Positions 51,717 to 59,881 of a stretch of DNA of 64,000 nucleotides are shown here, piece after piece (positions within the stretch are counted from its first letter, which is position 1; every line of letters starts with the position of its first letter). A program made the position numbers and the translations under genes. Source of the DNA: Gammaproteobacteria bacterium (GTDB lineage Bacteria > Pseudomonadota > Gammaproteobacteria > Burkholderiales > Burkholderiaceae_C); the NCBI GenBank assembly GCA_018828125.1, contig JAHJWB010000001.1, positions 124,001 to 188,000 of the forward strand, written 5' to 3'. The notes under the pieces were generated by a model that saw nothing but the letters and a program-made list of their open reading frames with translations, was not told the DNA's origin and did not search any database.

Positions 51717-52472
51717 CTACAGGTCCAGACCGGCCAGCCCGCCTTGCGCCACCAGTTCGCGGTACCACTCCTGGTAGCCCGCGCTGCTGGGGTGAAGGCC
51801 GTCTTCGGCGTTGAGTTCTTTGCTGCGGATGACGAACGGGTCTTGGTCGCGGGGCTTGAGCAGGCGCACGTAGCGCACGTTTTGGGCGGTGGTGACTTCT
51901 TGCACCAGTGCGTGCAGCGTCTCTGAGCGGCGCGACATGGCCCACGAGAGCGGGGGAATAAAAAAGGGCGCATGCCCCACATTGCCGCACGGCATCACCA
52001 CCACATGCTGACCCTTGTCGCGGGCCAGTGCCACGGTCTGCTGCAGCTGAGGGCGCAGGGTGTCTTCCGCGGTGAAGCGGATTACGTCATTGCCGCCCCC
52101 GAGTACCAGCACCAGGTCGTAGCCCTTCGGCGCCGTCTCCAGCTGCTGCACGATGTCACCAAACTTCGCGCCGTTGGTCGCCAGGTTGTCGATTCGCCAT
52201 TGTGGGTGTTGCTGGCCGATCAAGCCGGGCAGGCTTTCTGCAGGCGTGGCAGCACCTGTGCCCACGGCGGTGCTGTCGCCCACCACTAGAAGCCGCTTGG
52301 TCGGCTGGGCAGGGTGGGCGGTGTAGGGTTGAGATTCGCGGGCCAGCTCTGCTGCAGTCCATATGCGCCACGGTGCGCAGGCGGTCACCAGAAGCGCCCC
52401 TGCCACCACGGCGGCTAGCGTCGCCAAGCGTCTGGTGGAGGAGGGACGGCGGGTGGGGCGCGTGTACGGCAT
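51717..52472 (-). CDS. SGNH/GDSL-family hydrolase, putative lipoprotein
   Basis: A 251-residue protein. The leader contains a lipobox (ALLVTACAPW), so the mature protein is probably a lipid-anchored outer- or inner-membrane protein. The SGNH blocks follow: block I RLLVVGDSTAVGTGAATPAE, block III LVLVLGGGNDVIRFTAEDTL, block V EDGLHPSSAGYQEWYRELVA with the catalytic Asp/His. It should hydrolyse an ester, perhaps of lipid or polysaccharide. The ATG at 52472 is chosen because it leaves a basic n-region (YTRPTRRPSSTRR) before the hydrophobic stretch. Confidence 0.85.
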   Translation of the reverse strand: MPYTRPTRRPSSTRRLATLAAVVAGALLVTACAPWRIWTAAELARESQPYTAHPAQPTKRLLVVGDSTAVGTGAATPAESLPGLIGQQHPQWRIDNLATNGAKFGDIVQQLETAPKGYDLVLVLGGGNDVIRFTAEDTLRPQLQQTVALARDKGQHVVVMPCGNVGHAPFFIPPLSWAMSRRSETLHALVQEVTTAQNVRYVRLLKPRDQDPFVIRSKELNAEDGLHPSSAGYQEWYRELVAQGGLAGLDL

Positions 52473-52624
52473 GGGTAGTGACGCCGCGGCCAAGGCAGCG
52501 GCTGTTTGGAAGTTGAGCGTACAGCGTAGTGCGCTTGCCGCTGCCGCCGCGTCGGTGGCCGGTAGCGGCAGGCGTAGGACGCGGGCGATGGGCCCACCCT
52601 GCCCACGCGCCCTTCCACCGCCCG

Positions 52625-53866
52625 TCAGCGGCCCTGTTTGAAGACCACTGCGTCCAGCGCCATGGCGCGGATGGATGCGGCGGCGGCGTCGGCCTTGGCA
52701 CGGCTGTCGTACGGGCCTACGCGCACGCGTATGCGGCGCCCATTGGAGTTGTTGAGCTCCTGGCGAAAAGCCGGCAACCCTTCGTTCAGCAGCCGTGCCT
52801 GTGCCTTGCGTGCATTGGCTTCATCAGCAAACAGTCCCACGTTGATGTAGTAGCCCGCAGTGGTCCCCACGGCAGCGGGCGTTGCGGCTGAGAGGGCGGC
52901 CGAGGCGGTGGGAGTCTTGGGTTTGGCCGCAGTTTTGGCCGCAGCCTTGGACGAAGCCGGGGCGGTCGTCGCCTTTGAGGCCGATGGTGCTGGCGGCACA
53001 ACCTTGGTGACAGGTGCCTTTGGCGCAGCAGATGGCGGTGCCACGGGCAATGGGACATCAGCACGCTCTGTGGCCGTGCTCACACCGCTGGCCGGTGGTG
53101 GTGGTGGTGGGGAAGTTTCAGTTGCAGGAGAAGCTGACGCAGGAGCAGGCGCCGCCTCGGCCGCCGAAGAGGCAGGGGTAGCCGTGGCTGATGCAGTAGA
53201 TGCAGTAGATGCGGCAGATGCGGCAGATGCGGCAGATGCGGCTGAGGCCGCCTCCGCCACCGTGACGGCGGTATCCCAAGTGCGTGCCGTGACGCCAGAC
53301 TGGGGCAATAGCAAATAGGCGACGGCTGCCGCGGCGGCAAACACCAGATTGGCCAGCACCACAATATGGAGGCGTTTGCGCGAGCTGGCTTGCTGGTCCA
53401 GCACCGCGCAGGCTTCGGGCACGGTGCGTGATGCGGCCAGGGCGCGGGCGATGCGTTTGCGGATGTCGGCATGCAAGATGGCGTTGCCATAAAGGCCTGG
53501 CACCGCAAACGCCAGCACTGCAAAAGCGCCCAGAACGCCCCATTCCACGCCTTGTGGCCACTGCAGGAACGAGCGACCCATGCCAAACACCAGCAGCGCC
53601 AGCCCTTCCGCGGCGGCTACATAAACCAGAGCGGCGCTCCACAGCTGGCGGAACACCATCCAGTTCAGGGTGAAGAGGCAGGCGGCCCAGTTCCAGCTGG
53701 TGGTGGTGCGGCCGGTGGCGTCAAAGCGCGCAAAGATGGGCAGGTAGTGGGCCGTGTTGACCGGCCCCAGCGCCACGCGGTACAGCGCCGTCATGGCGTT
53801 GTCGGAGGGGGAGTCCAGCGACATGGCGGGGATGAGAGAGTCTGCAAAGTCCGTGGTGGCGCGCAT
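52625..53866 (-). CDS. SPOR-domain membrane protein with Ala/Ser-rich linker
   Basis: A 413-residue protein. The first part is a small membrane domain (WNWAACLFTLNWMVFRQLWS, LGAFAVLAFAVPGLYGNAIL), then comes one more hydrophobic segment (IVVLANLVFAAAAAVAYLLL). A long low-complexity Ala/Ser/Pro linker follows, partly encoded by 9-bp tandem repeats. The C-terminus is a SPOR domain (GYYINVGLFADEANARKAQA, RIRVRVGPYDSRAKADAAAA) that binds denuded peptidoglycan glycan strands at septa. So it is probably a periplasm-reaching envelope protein with a division-related role. Starts at 53824 or 53794 are alternatives. Confidence 0.8.
   Translation of the reverse strand: MRATTDFADSLIPAMSLDSPSDNAMTALYRVALGPVNTAHYLPIFARFDATGRTTTSWNWAACLFTLNWMVFRQLWSAALVYVAAAEGLALLVFGMGRSFLQWPQGVEWGVLGAFAVLAFAVPGLYGNAILHADIRKRIARALAASRTVPEACAVLDQQASSRKRLHIVVLANLVFAAAAAVAYLLLPQSGVTARTWDTAVTVAEAASAASAASAASAASTASTASATATPASSAAEAAPAPASASPATETSPPPPPPASGVSTATERADVPLPVAPPSAAPKAPVTKVVPPAPSASKATTAPASSKAAAKTAAKPKTPTASAALSAATPAAVGTTAGYYINVGLFADEANARKAQARLLNEGLPAFRQELNNSNGRRIRVRVGPYDSRAKADAAAASIRAMALDAVVFKQGR
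53190..53243 (-). repeat. Six tandem 9-bp repeats in the SPOR-protein linker
   Basis: Plus-strand units GATGCAGTA (two), GATGCGGCA (three) and GATGCGGCT (one) run head to tail. They encode a run of Ala-Ser-Ala and Ser-Thr triplets. In-frame repeat change would alter linker length without breaking the gene. Confidence 0.8.
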
Positions 53867-54010
53867 GCCGGGATTTTGTCATGCGCGGCCCCGTGCGGGC
53901 CAGCGGGCACGGGGTGTTGCTGAACCGCAGCACAGAGCGCGCTGGGGGAGCCGCCGATGGGCCGCTGTGCTCGCAGACGATTTCAGGCCATGCGCCGTTT
54001 GGGGAGTAGA

Positions 54011-54080
54011 GAAAATTTGAATGAAATAAGCCTCTAGCGCTTATCCAGTAAGCGCGAGCAGCTATCAAATGTGTAGTAAA
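54011..54080. repeat. AGCGCTT-type dispersed intergenic repeat, copy 5
   Basis: AATGAAATAAGCCTCTAGCG then CTTATCCAGTAAGCGCGAGC and AGCTATCAAATG, downstream of the TerB-like gene and upstream of the SPOR gene (both minus). The element is in the reverse orientation relative to copies 3, 4 and 6. Confidence 0.65.
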
Positions 54081-54141
54081 TGACGCGGCGCACGAACAGG
54101 CGTTTTCGGCGTTGTACCGAACCGCCGTTCTTCAGCATCCG

Positions 54142-55125
54142 TCAGGCGCCGCGCACCATCGCCATGATCTTGGCTGCGTCCAGCGTGGCAGCCTTTTGCT
54201 GAATTTGGGGCAAGTATTGCGACTGCATCTGCTTGGCAGGGCCCAGCAGGTTCTGGAAGGTATCGCGCAGCATGGCCGTGCTCATCACCCGGCCCCCCGC
54301 GTAATAGCGCTTGGCCACCTGACCCAGCGCATAGGTGGTGGCAAACGAAAACGCCATACCGGTGGCGGCACCCCCCAGTCCACCGATGGTGCGGCCCGCC
54401 ACCTTGTCCAGCAGGCCCCCCAGCAGCTTGCGGCCAAACTGCTCCAGGTACTGCGAGGTCATGCCCACACCCGCAGCGGCAATGAACTCTTTGATGTGGC
54501 CCTGGTCCAGCTCCACCCCGTGTGTCTTGCCGATGGCGTAGACCATCTTGACCTGCATCGGAATGATGGCCATGGATGCCCAGGACTGCGGCAGCAGCTC
54601 CAGCGCACCGTTGAGCAAGGCGTAGTTGAGGATGGATTTGTCCAGCTCGGCCTCTGAAACATTGGCAGTGAGCCCGGCCGTGGCCGTTGCAGCGGCTGCG
54701 GCAACCGGAATGGCGACCGGCACCGCCATGGGCACCGCCTTTTCGGCCACGTCCAGCAGCGCATCGGCCTCCCGGTCAAACGCATTGGTTTGCGATGCAC
54801 CCAGTTGCAACGCCGTTTTGAGTGTCGTCAAAAAATCGCGTTCGGCCGCAGTCTGGCGGCCGTCCACATCGCACACACATACAGCCATCTCGTAGGCCAG
54901 CTGGCGGTGCATGGGGTCACTCAAGCCCTGCACGGCTGCCGACACGCTAGTGCGCTTGAGCAGCACATCCTGGTAAATGCGGGGCAGGTCGGCCATGCCC
55001 GCATCGCCCGCCAGCGACTGGGCAATGCGGCGAATCTCCTCGCGTTCGGCGTCATCCTTGTTGCCGTCCGCAAACGCAGCCAGAAGCGCGATGGTGAGGA
55101 TGGACTTTTGCTGGTCGAGGGTCAT
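54142..55125 (-). CDS. TerB-like/DUF697-type protein
   Basis: A 327-residue protein. The first 120 or so residues are TerB-like helical repeats (KSILTIALLAAFADGNKDDA then EREEIRRIAQSLAGDAGMAD, and CDVDGRQTAAERDFLTTLKT), a fold linked to tellurite resistance and acidic metal binding. A short Ala-rich hydrophobic stretch (VPMAVPVAIPVAAAAATATA) follows. The second half resembles DUF697 (SWASMAIIPMQVKMVYAIGK, AAAGVGMTSQYLEQFGRKLL), often found with membrane GTPases. The ATG at 55125 is used, as the upstream extension has no domain. Function unknown; possibly stress- or membrane-related. Confidence 0.72.
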   Translation of the reverse strand: MTLDQQKSILTIALLAAFADGNKDDAEREEIRRIAQSLAGDAGMADLPRIYQDVLLKRTSVSAAVQGLSDPMHRQLAYEMAVCVCDVDGRQTAAERDFLTTLKTALQLGASQTNAFDREADALLDVAEKAVPMAVPVAIPVAAAAATATAGLTANVSEAELDKSILNYALLNGALELLPQSWASMAIIPMQVKMVYAIGKTHGVELDQGHIKEFIAAAGVGMTSQYLEQFGRKLLGGLLDKVAGRTIGGLGGAATGMAFSFATTYALGQVAKRYYAGGRVMSTAMLRDTFQNLLGPAKQMQSQYLPQIQQKAATLDAAKIMAMVRGA

Positions 55126-55246
55126 GGCGTGCGGCCCACAAGGGGCTTTGAATGAAGGCGATGGGGCGGATATGCAGTCTAGGCAATCCGGTTTCAACGC
55201 CACGGCTTGTAGGGGATTGAATGTCCTCAGTCTGCCCGTGCTTTTA

Positions 55247-55256
55247 GGGGGGGGGG
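55247..55256. repeat. G10 homopolymer in a divergent promoter region
   Basis: A run of ten G lies between the TerB-like (start 55125) and thiolase (start 55349) genes, about 93 bp before the thiolase ATG. Such runs can vary in length by slippage. Phase variation is a possibility, not shown. Confidence 0.5.
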
Positions 55257-55348
55257 AGGGTTTTCCCTAGGGTATTTGGGCGACTGTGCACGGGCGCACG
55301 GGTTACCTAAAGTGCTTCTCACTGTTTTGACGTTGTGGGAGTGTGAAC

Positions 55349-56515
55349 ATGGGTGTATCGATCGTGGGCTGGGCGCACCTGCCCTTTGGACGGCTGGACG
55401 GCTTGGATCTGGAAGACCTCATCACCCGCGCGGGCCGGGAGGCCATGCAGCACGCGGGTATCGACGGTGCTGGGGTGGATGGCGTGTGGCTGGGCAACCT
55501 CAACGGTGGCTTCACGCCCGATGTGTTCGCGTCTTCGCTGGCCCTGCAGTGCGACGACGCCCTGCGCTGGAAGCCTGCGACGCGGCTGGAAAACGCCTGC
55601 GCCTCGGGCTCGGCCGCCGTGTATGCCGCGTGCGACGCCATCGAGGCGGGCCGCGCCCGGGTTGCGCTGGTGATTGGCGCCGAGAAGATGACAGCCGTGT
55701 CGGGCGCCGACACCACCCGCATTCTTGGCGACTGCGGCTATTCGGGTGAGGCGGGCAGCCCGCCGGGAGGCTTCCCGGGCATTTTTGCGTCCATCGCCCA
55801 GGACTATTTCGCGGCGCATGGCGACCACTCGGCCACGTTGGCGCGCATCGCCGCCAAGAATCACGCCAACGGAGCGCGCAACCCCTGGGCGCACATGCGC
55901 AAGGACCTGGGTTTCGAGTTCTGCAACACCGTGTCCGAGCGCAACCCCATGATTGCCGCCCCGCTGCGCAAGACCGACTGCTCGCTGGTGTCTGACGGCG
56001 CAGCAGCGCTCGTGCTCGCATCGGATGGAGCCGCTGGCGATTTCCCCCGTGCCGTGCGATTCAAGGCCCGCGCCCAGGTCAACGACTACCTGCCCATGGC
56101 CCGCCGCCGCGTAGTCGACTTCGAAGGCCCCCGGCGTGCCTGGCAGCAGGCATTGCAACAAGCGGGCTGCACGGTGCACGACCTCTCGCTGGCCGAGGTG
56201 CACGACTGCTTCACCATTGCCGAACTGCTCAGTTACGAAGCCATGGGGCTTGCGCCCGTGGGGCAGGGCTACCGCTTGCTGGATGAAGGCGTGGTGATGC
56301 GCGATGGCCGCCTGCCGGTCAACGCTTCGGGCGGCCTCAAGGCCAAGGGCCACCCCATTGGCGCCACGGGCGTGTCGATGCATGTGGTGTCGGCCATGCA
56401 ACTGGTGGGCGAGGCGGGCGACGTGCAGGTGCCGGGCGCCACGCTGGCCGGGGTGTTCAACATGGGTGGGTCAGCCGTGGCCAACTACGTGAGCATTCTG
56501 GAGCGCGCACGATGA
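55349..56515 (+). CDS. Thiolase-family (SCP-x-like) acyl-CoA acetyltransferase
   Basis: A 388-residue thiolase-fold protein. The active Cys is in RLENACASGSAAVYAACDAI and the His in PVNASGGLKAKGHPIGATGV. The C-terminal region that normally has CxG reads VFNMGGSAVANYVSIL, so the second Cys is replaced, as in SCP-x thiolase-like proteins. It may catalyse a degradative or modified Claisen-type reaction on a bulky acyl-CoA. The ATG at 55349 has GGAG 8 bp upstream. It overlaps the ligase start by 4 bp, so both act in one pathway. Confidence 0.83.
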   Translation: MGVSIVGWAHLPFGRLDGLDLEDLITRAGREAMQHAGIDGAGVDGVWLGNLNGGFTPDVFASSLALQCDDALRWKPATRLENACASGSAAVYAACDAIEAGRARVALVIGAEKMTAVSGADTTRILGDCGYSGEAGSPPGGFPGIFASIAQDYFAAHGDHSATLARIAAKNHANGARNPWAHMRKDLGFEFCNTVSERNPMIAAPLRKTDCSLVSDGAAALVLASDGAAGDFPRAVRFKARAQVNDYLPMARRRVVDFEGPRRAWQQALQQAGCTVHDLSLAEVHDCFTIAELLSYEAMGLAPVGQGYRLLDEGVVMRDGRLPVNASGGLKAKGHPIGATGVSMHVVSAMQLVGEAGDVQVPGATLAGVFNMGGSAVANYVSILERAR

Positions 56516-58023
56516 ACATCGCCCACCTGCTGCGCCGCAGTGCCATGTTGCATGGCCGCCAGCCCGCGGTGCTGCATGGTGACCAGGTGCTATGGACCTA
56601 TGAAACGCTGGGCGCACGCACCGCCGCTTTGGCTGCCTGGCTACGCACGCAATGTGGCGTAGTGCCGGGCGACCGCGTGGCCATCTACGCCGCCAACGCA
56701 CCGGAGTATCTGGAGGCGCTGCATGCCATCGTGTGGGCGGGGGCGGTGTCGGTGCCGGTCAACTACAAGCTGCATGCCAAAGAGCTGGCCTACGTGCTGG
56801 CCGACTCCGGTGCACGCGTGGTGCTGGCATCGCAAGCCCTTGCGCCCGCCGCGCTGAAAGCCGGGGCCCTGGAGTCCGGCTTGCTGGTCTTTGGGTCTGA
56901 GGTCTACCGCGCCGCAGTCTCCCATGCCCCCATGGACGTGTGCGACCGCGCACCGCAGGACGTGGCCTCGTTGTTTTACACCTCAGGCACCACGGGCCGC
57001 CCCAAGGGTGTGATGCAAACCCACCGCAATTTGTTGGCCATGACGGCGTGCTACTTCACCGACGTGGACGACATTGCTCCCGGCGACGCCATGGTCTACG
57101 CCGCGCCCCTGTCGCATGGTGCGGGGCTGTACAACTACGCCCAGGTGCTGCGCGGCGGGCGGCATGTGGTGCCGTTGTCTGGCGGCTTTGAACCCGCCGA
57201 GCTGGTGCAGCTGGCGGCCCGTGTGCGCCAGCTCACGCTGTTTGCCGCGCCCACCATGGTGCACCGGCTGGTGGACCACGTGCGTGCGACGGGTGCTGAT
57301 GGTTCGGGCTTCAAAACCATCATTTACGGCGGCGGCCCCATGTATGCCGACGACCTGCGCACGGCCCTGGACACCCTGGGCAACCGCTTTGCGCAAATCT
57401 ACGGCCAGGGCGAGAGCCCCATGACCATCACGGCCCTGTCGCGCGCACAGCTCGCTGACCGCGACCACCCACGGTGGGCCGAGCGCATGGCGTCGGTGGG
57501 GGTGGCGCAGTCGCTGGTGGACGTGCGCGTGGTCGACGCCGCAGGCCATTCGCTGCCCGCGGGCGAAACCGGCGAAGTGGTGGTGCGCGGCGACACCGTC
57601 ATGCCTGGCTACTGGAACAACCTCGAGGCCACGGCCCAGACGCTGCGCGACGGCTGGTTGTACACCGGCGATATGGGCAGCCTTGATGGCGACGGCTTTC
57701 TGACGCTCAAGGACCGCTCCAAGGACGTGATCATTTCCGGTGGCTCCAACATCTACCCGCGCGAGGTGGAAGAGGTGCTGCTGCAACACCCGCAGGTGCG
57801 CGAGGTGGCCGTGGTGGGCCAGCGTGATGCGGAGTGGGGCGAGGTGGTGGTGGCCTTCCTCGTGGCGGGCGACAGCGGGCCGGTGGAGGATGCGGTGCTG
57901 GACGCGCTGTGCCTGGAGTACATTGCGCGGTTCAAGCGGCCGAAGGAGTACCGGTGGGTGGAAGCGCTGCCGAAGAACAGTTATGGGAAGGTGTTAAAGA
58001 CGGAGTTGCGCGAACTTGGTTGA
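56512..58023 (+). CDS. AMP-forming acyl-CoA synthetase
   Basis: A 503-residue AMP-forming ligase. Motifs are SLFYTSGTTGRPKGVMQTHR (A3), IYGGGPMYADDLRTALDTLG (A4 region), ITALSRAQLADRDHPRWAER, LYTGDMGSLDGDGFLTLKDR (A7), SKDVIISGGSNIYPREVEEV (A8) and ALPKNSYGKVLKTELRELG with the catalytic Lys. It should activate a carboxylic acid of medium chain length or aromatic type to its CoA thioester. It follows the thiolase gene with a 4-bp overlap. Substrate unknown. Confidence 0.88.
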   Translation: MNIAHLLRRSAMLHGRQPAVLHGDQVLWTYETLGARTAALAAWLRTQCGVVPGDRVAIYAANAPEYLEALHAIVWAGAVSVPVNYKLHAKELAYVLADSGARVVLASQALAPAALKAGALESGLLVFGSEVYRAAVSHAPMDVCDRAPQDVASLFYTSGTTGRPKGVMQTHRNLLAMTACYFTDVDDIAPGDAMVYAAPLSHGAGLYNYAQVLRGGRHVVPLSGGFEPAELVQLAARVRQLTLFAAPTMVHRLVDHVRATGADGSGFKTIIYGGGPMYADDLRTALDTLGNRFAQIYGQGESPMTITALSRAQLADRDHPRWAERMASVGVAQSLVDVRVVDAAGHSLPAGETGEVVVRGDTVMPGYWNNLEATAQTLRDGWLYTGDMGSLDGDGFLTLKDRSKDVIISGGSNIYPREVEEVLLQHPQVREVAVVGQRDAEWGEVVVAFLVAGDSGPVEDAVLDALCLEYIARFKRPKEYRWVEALPKNSYGKVLKTELRELG

Positions 58024-58114
58024 ACCCAACCATCCATGCATGTCATCGTGCCAATATGTGGGGCACTAGGATATGGCGGCGTATGTTCAATGGGTATTGG
58101 GTAGCAATGGCCCG

Positions 58115-58468
58115 CTAGCTTCGGACCCTCCGACGAATCACCATATCGCCGGGGCCCAACGCTATGATTTCTTTGTTGAGAACCAACGGCAGCCAACTGG
58201 ATTCGCTTCGTTCTTCATCTACGTCAACTACGAGAAACTCGCCGAAAGCGTCGCGGGGCCAAGGTAACGTGAACGGAATGGTATCTGGAAATATTTGATG
58301 CTCTTCGCAAAAGCTGAGGCATCGGATCGAGCACTCTATTTGGCGTTTGGCTTCAATTAACTCTGGATCAGACGAGTTGATGCGGAGTTTTTCCACTACG
58401 GCAGTTCGTTTCTCTATAAGAAGCGGCAGTATCAAGTCGAACTTGAGAGGGTGCTTCATCTGATGCAT
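58115..58468 (-). CDS. Hypothetical protein, 117 residues
   Basis: The frame reads MHQMKHPLKFDLILPLLIEK, then SFCEEHQIFPDTIPFTLPWP and WLPLVLNKEIIALGPGDM. It has no recognised domain but has protein-like composition and lower GC than its neighbours, so it could be acquired DNA. A second start (58459) is possible. No ribosome binding site was found at either. A short frame on the other strand (58073-58267) is probably a shadow. Confidence 0.5.
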   Translation of the reverse strand: MHQMKHPLKFDLILPLLIEKRTAVVEKLRINSSDPELIEAKRQIECSIRCLSFCEEHQIFPDTIPFTLPWPRDAFGEFLVVDVDEERSESSWLPLVLNKEIIALGPGDMVIRRRVRS

Positions 58469-58619
58469 TTCAGAAATTTGCGGGAAACTGAAGACGGAAG
58501 ATGGCGAAGGGGCTCGAATTTAATCTGTAGTTTAGCTTTCACGAACCAGTACACCTGGTTGCCCTGCGGTTATCCCGCCCGGCCTACCATTCCTTTTCTT
58601 TGCTTGTCGGAACCCCTCC

Positions 58620-59267
58620 ATGCCTACCACCCTCAAAATCGATTTCGTCTCCGATGTCTCCTGCCCCTGGTGCGTCATCGGCCTCAAGGCGCTGGAGCAG
58701 GCGGCCGACCGCTTGAAGGGCGAAGTGGCTCTAGATATGCACTTTCAGCCTTTCGAGCTGAACCCGCAGATGGGTCCGGAGGGGCAGGACATCACTGAGC
58801 ATCTGCAGGAAAAGTACGGCTCCACGCCCGAGCAACTTGAGCGCAACCGCGAAGCCATTGCGGCGCGGGGGGCTGACCTGGGTTTCACCTTCGGCAAAGG
58901 CAAACGCAGCCGCGTGTACAACACCTTCGACGCACACCGCCTGCTGCATTGGGCCGAAGAAAAGGGCTTGCAGCCGCAGCTCAAGCACGCGCTGTTCAAA
59001 ACCTATTTCACTGATGGGCTAGACCCGAGCAATCACGATGTGCTGGTGCGCGTGGCGGGCGAGGTGGGTCTGAGTGCGGACGAAGCGCGTGAACTGCTGG
59101 CGTCTGATCGTTTTGCCCAGGAGGTGCGCGAGCGTGAACAGTTGTATTTGCAAAACGGCATCCATTCGGTGCCGGCCATCATCATCAACGAGCGCCATCT
59201 GATTCAAGGCGGCCAGCCGGTAGATGTGTTTGAGCAGGCATTGCGGCAGATTGCGGCGCAGGGCTGA
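58620..59267 (+). CDS. DsbA-family oxidoreductase (FrnE-like)
   Basis: A 215-residue thioredoxin-fold protein with active site CPWC (DFVSDVSCPWCVIGLKALEQ, residues about 14-17). It has the cis-Pro region HSVPAIIINERHLIQGGQPV near the C-terminus and a helical insert (RNREAIAARGADLGFTFGKG). No signal peptide is present, so it is cytoplasmic. FrnE-type proteins act in polyketide isomerisation or redox repair; the function here is unknown. It is convergent with creA, with a shared terminator region. Confidence 0.88.
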   Translation: MPTTLKIDFVSDVSCPWCVIGLKALEQAADRLKGEVALDMHFQPFELNPQMGPEGQDITEHLQEKYGSTPEQLERNREAIAARGADLGFTFGKGKRSRVYNTFDAHRLLHWAEEKGLQPQLKHALFKTYFTDGLDPSNHDVLVRVAGEVGLSADEARELLASDRFAQEVREREQLYLQNGIHSVPAIIINERHLIQGGQPVDVFEQALRQIAAQG

Positions 59268-59270
59268 ATG

Positions 59271-59330
59271 TATAGTATGAATTTGATAGCTGCTAGCGCT
59301 TGATGGATAAGCGCCAGAGGCTATTTTGAC
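59271..59330. repeat. AGCGCTT-type dispersed intergenic repeat, copy 6
   Basis: ATTTGATAGCTGCTAGCGCT then TGATGGATAAGCGCCAGAGG and CTATTTTGAC is close to the consensus of copies 3 and 4. It lies just after the DsbA-family gene stop, before the 59341 terminator. Confidence 0.7.
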
Positions 59331-59334
59331 CAAT

Positions 59335-59364
59335 AAAAAAGGGGGCTGCATGCAGCCCCCTTTT
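59335..59364. terminator. Bidirectional Rho-independent terminator
   Basis: GGGGGCTGCATGCAGCCCCC (59341-59360) is a perfect 20-bp palindrome with A6 before and T4 after. It lies between the convergent DsbA-family and creA genes and can serve both strands. The stronger T6 run is for the minus strand. Confidence 0.88.
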
Positions 59365-59374
59365 CGTCGCCGTC

Positions 59375-59881
59375 TCACTTGCGCAGCGGAATCGCCATGG
59401 CGCGGTCCACTGGCACGGCGGTCACGCTGTTCTGAGGTGATCCGTCGATGAGCTTCTCGGAATAGGTCAGGTACACCAGCGTGTTGCGTGCTGGGTCCAC
59501 CATGCGCACGATGCGCAGGCGCTTGAAAAGCAGGGACATGCGTTCGCTGAACACTTCTTCCTGCTTCTTGAGAGGCTCGGGAAAGCTGATGGGCCCGACC
59601 TGGCGGCAGGCGATGGACGCCTCAGCACGGTCTTCCGCCAAGCCCAGCGTGCCCTTGATGCCGCCTACGCGTGCCCGCGAAACGTAGCAGGTGACACCGG
59701 ACACGCCAGGGTCGTCGTAGGCCTCGACGATGATGTCGTGGTCGCGGCCGATCCACTGGAAAGCGGTGTCCACCGTGCCGATCTTTTCGCTGGCGGCGTT
59801 GGCTGCGCCCCCCAGGGCGAGGGCCGCCATGGTGATGAATACGGCGCCGGCCGCGCGGTGAAATGTGCCGAGCGCATTCAT
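59375..59881 (-). CDS. creA: CreA family protein
   Basis: A 168-residue protein of the CreA family. A signal peptide (MNALGTFHRAAGAVFITMAA, cleavage near GAANAAS) precedes EKIGTVDTAFQWIGRDHDII then VEAYDDPGVSGVTCYVSRAR, and the C-terminal NTLVYLTYSEKLIDGSPQNS motif. It is predicted to be periplasmic with unknown function. The ATG at 59881 overlaps the cphA stop by 4 bp, so it is coupled to cyanophycin synthetase. Confidence 0.9.
   Translation of the reverse strand: MNALGTFHRAAGAVFITMAALALGGAANAASEKIGTVDTAFQWIGRDHDIIVEAYDDPGVSGVTCYVSRARVGGIKGTLGLAEDRAEASIACRQVGPISFPEPLKKQEEVFSERMSLLFKRLRIVRMVDPARNTLVYLTYSEKLIDGSPQNSVTAVPVDRAMAIPLRK

Noticed and set aside
53190-53243. Possible CRISPR-like repeats
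   Set aside because: The units are 9 bp, directly adjacent and inside a coding frame; no spacers.
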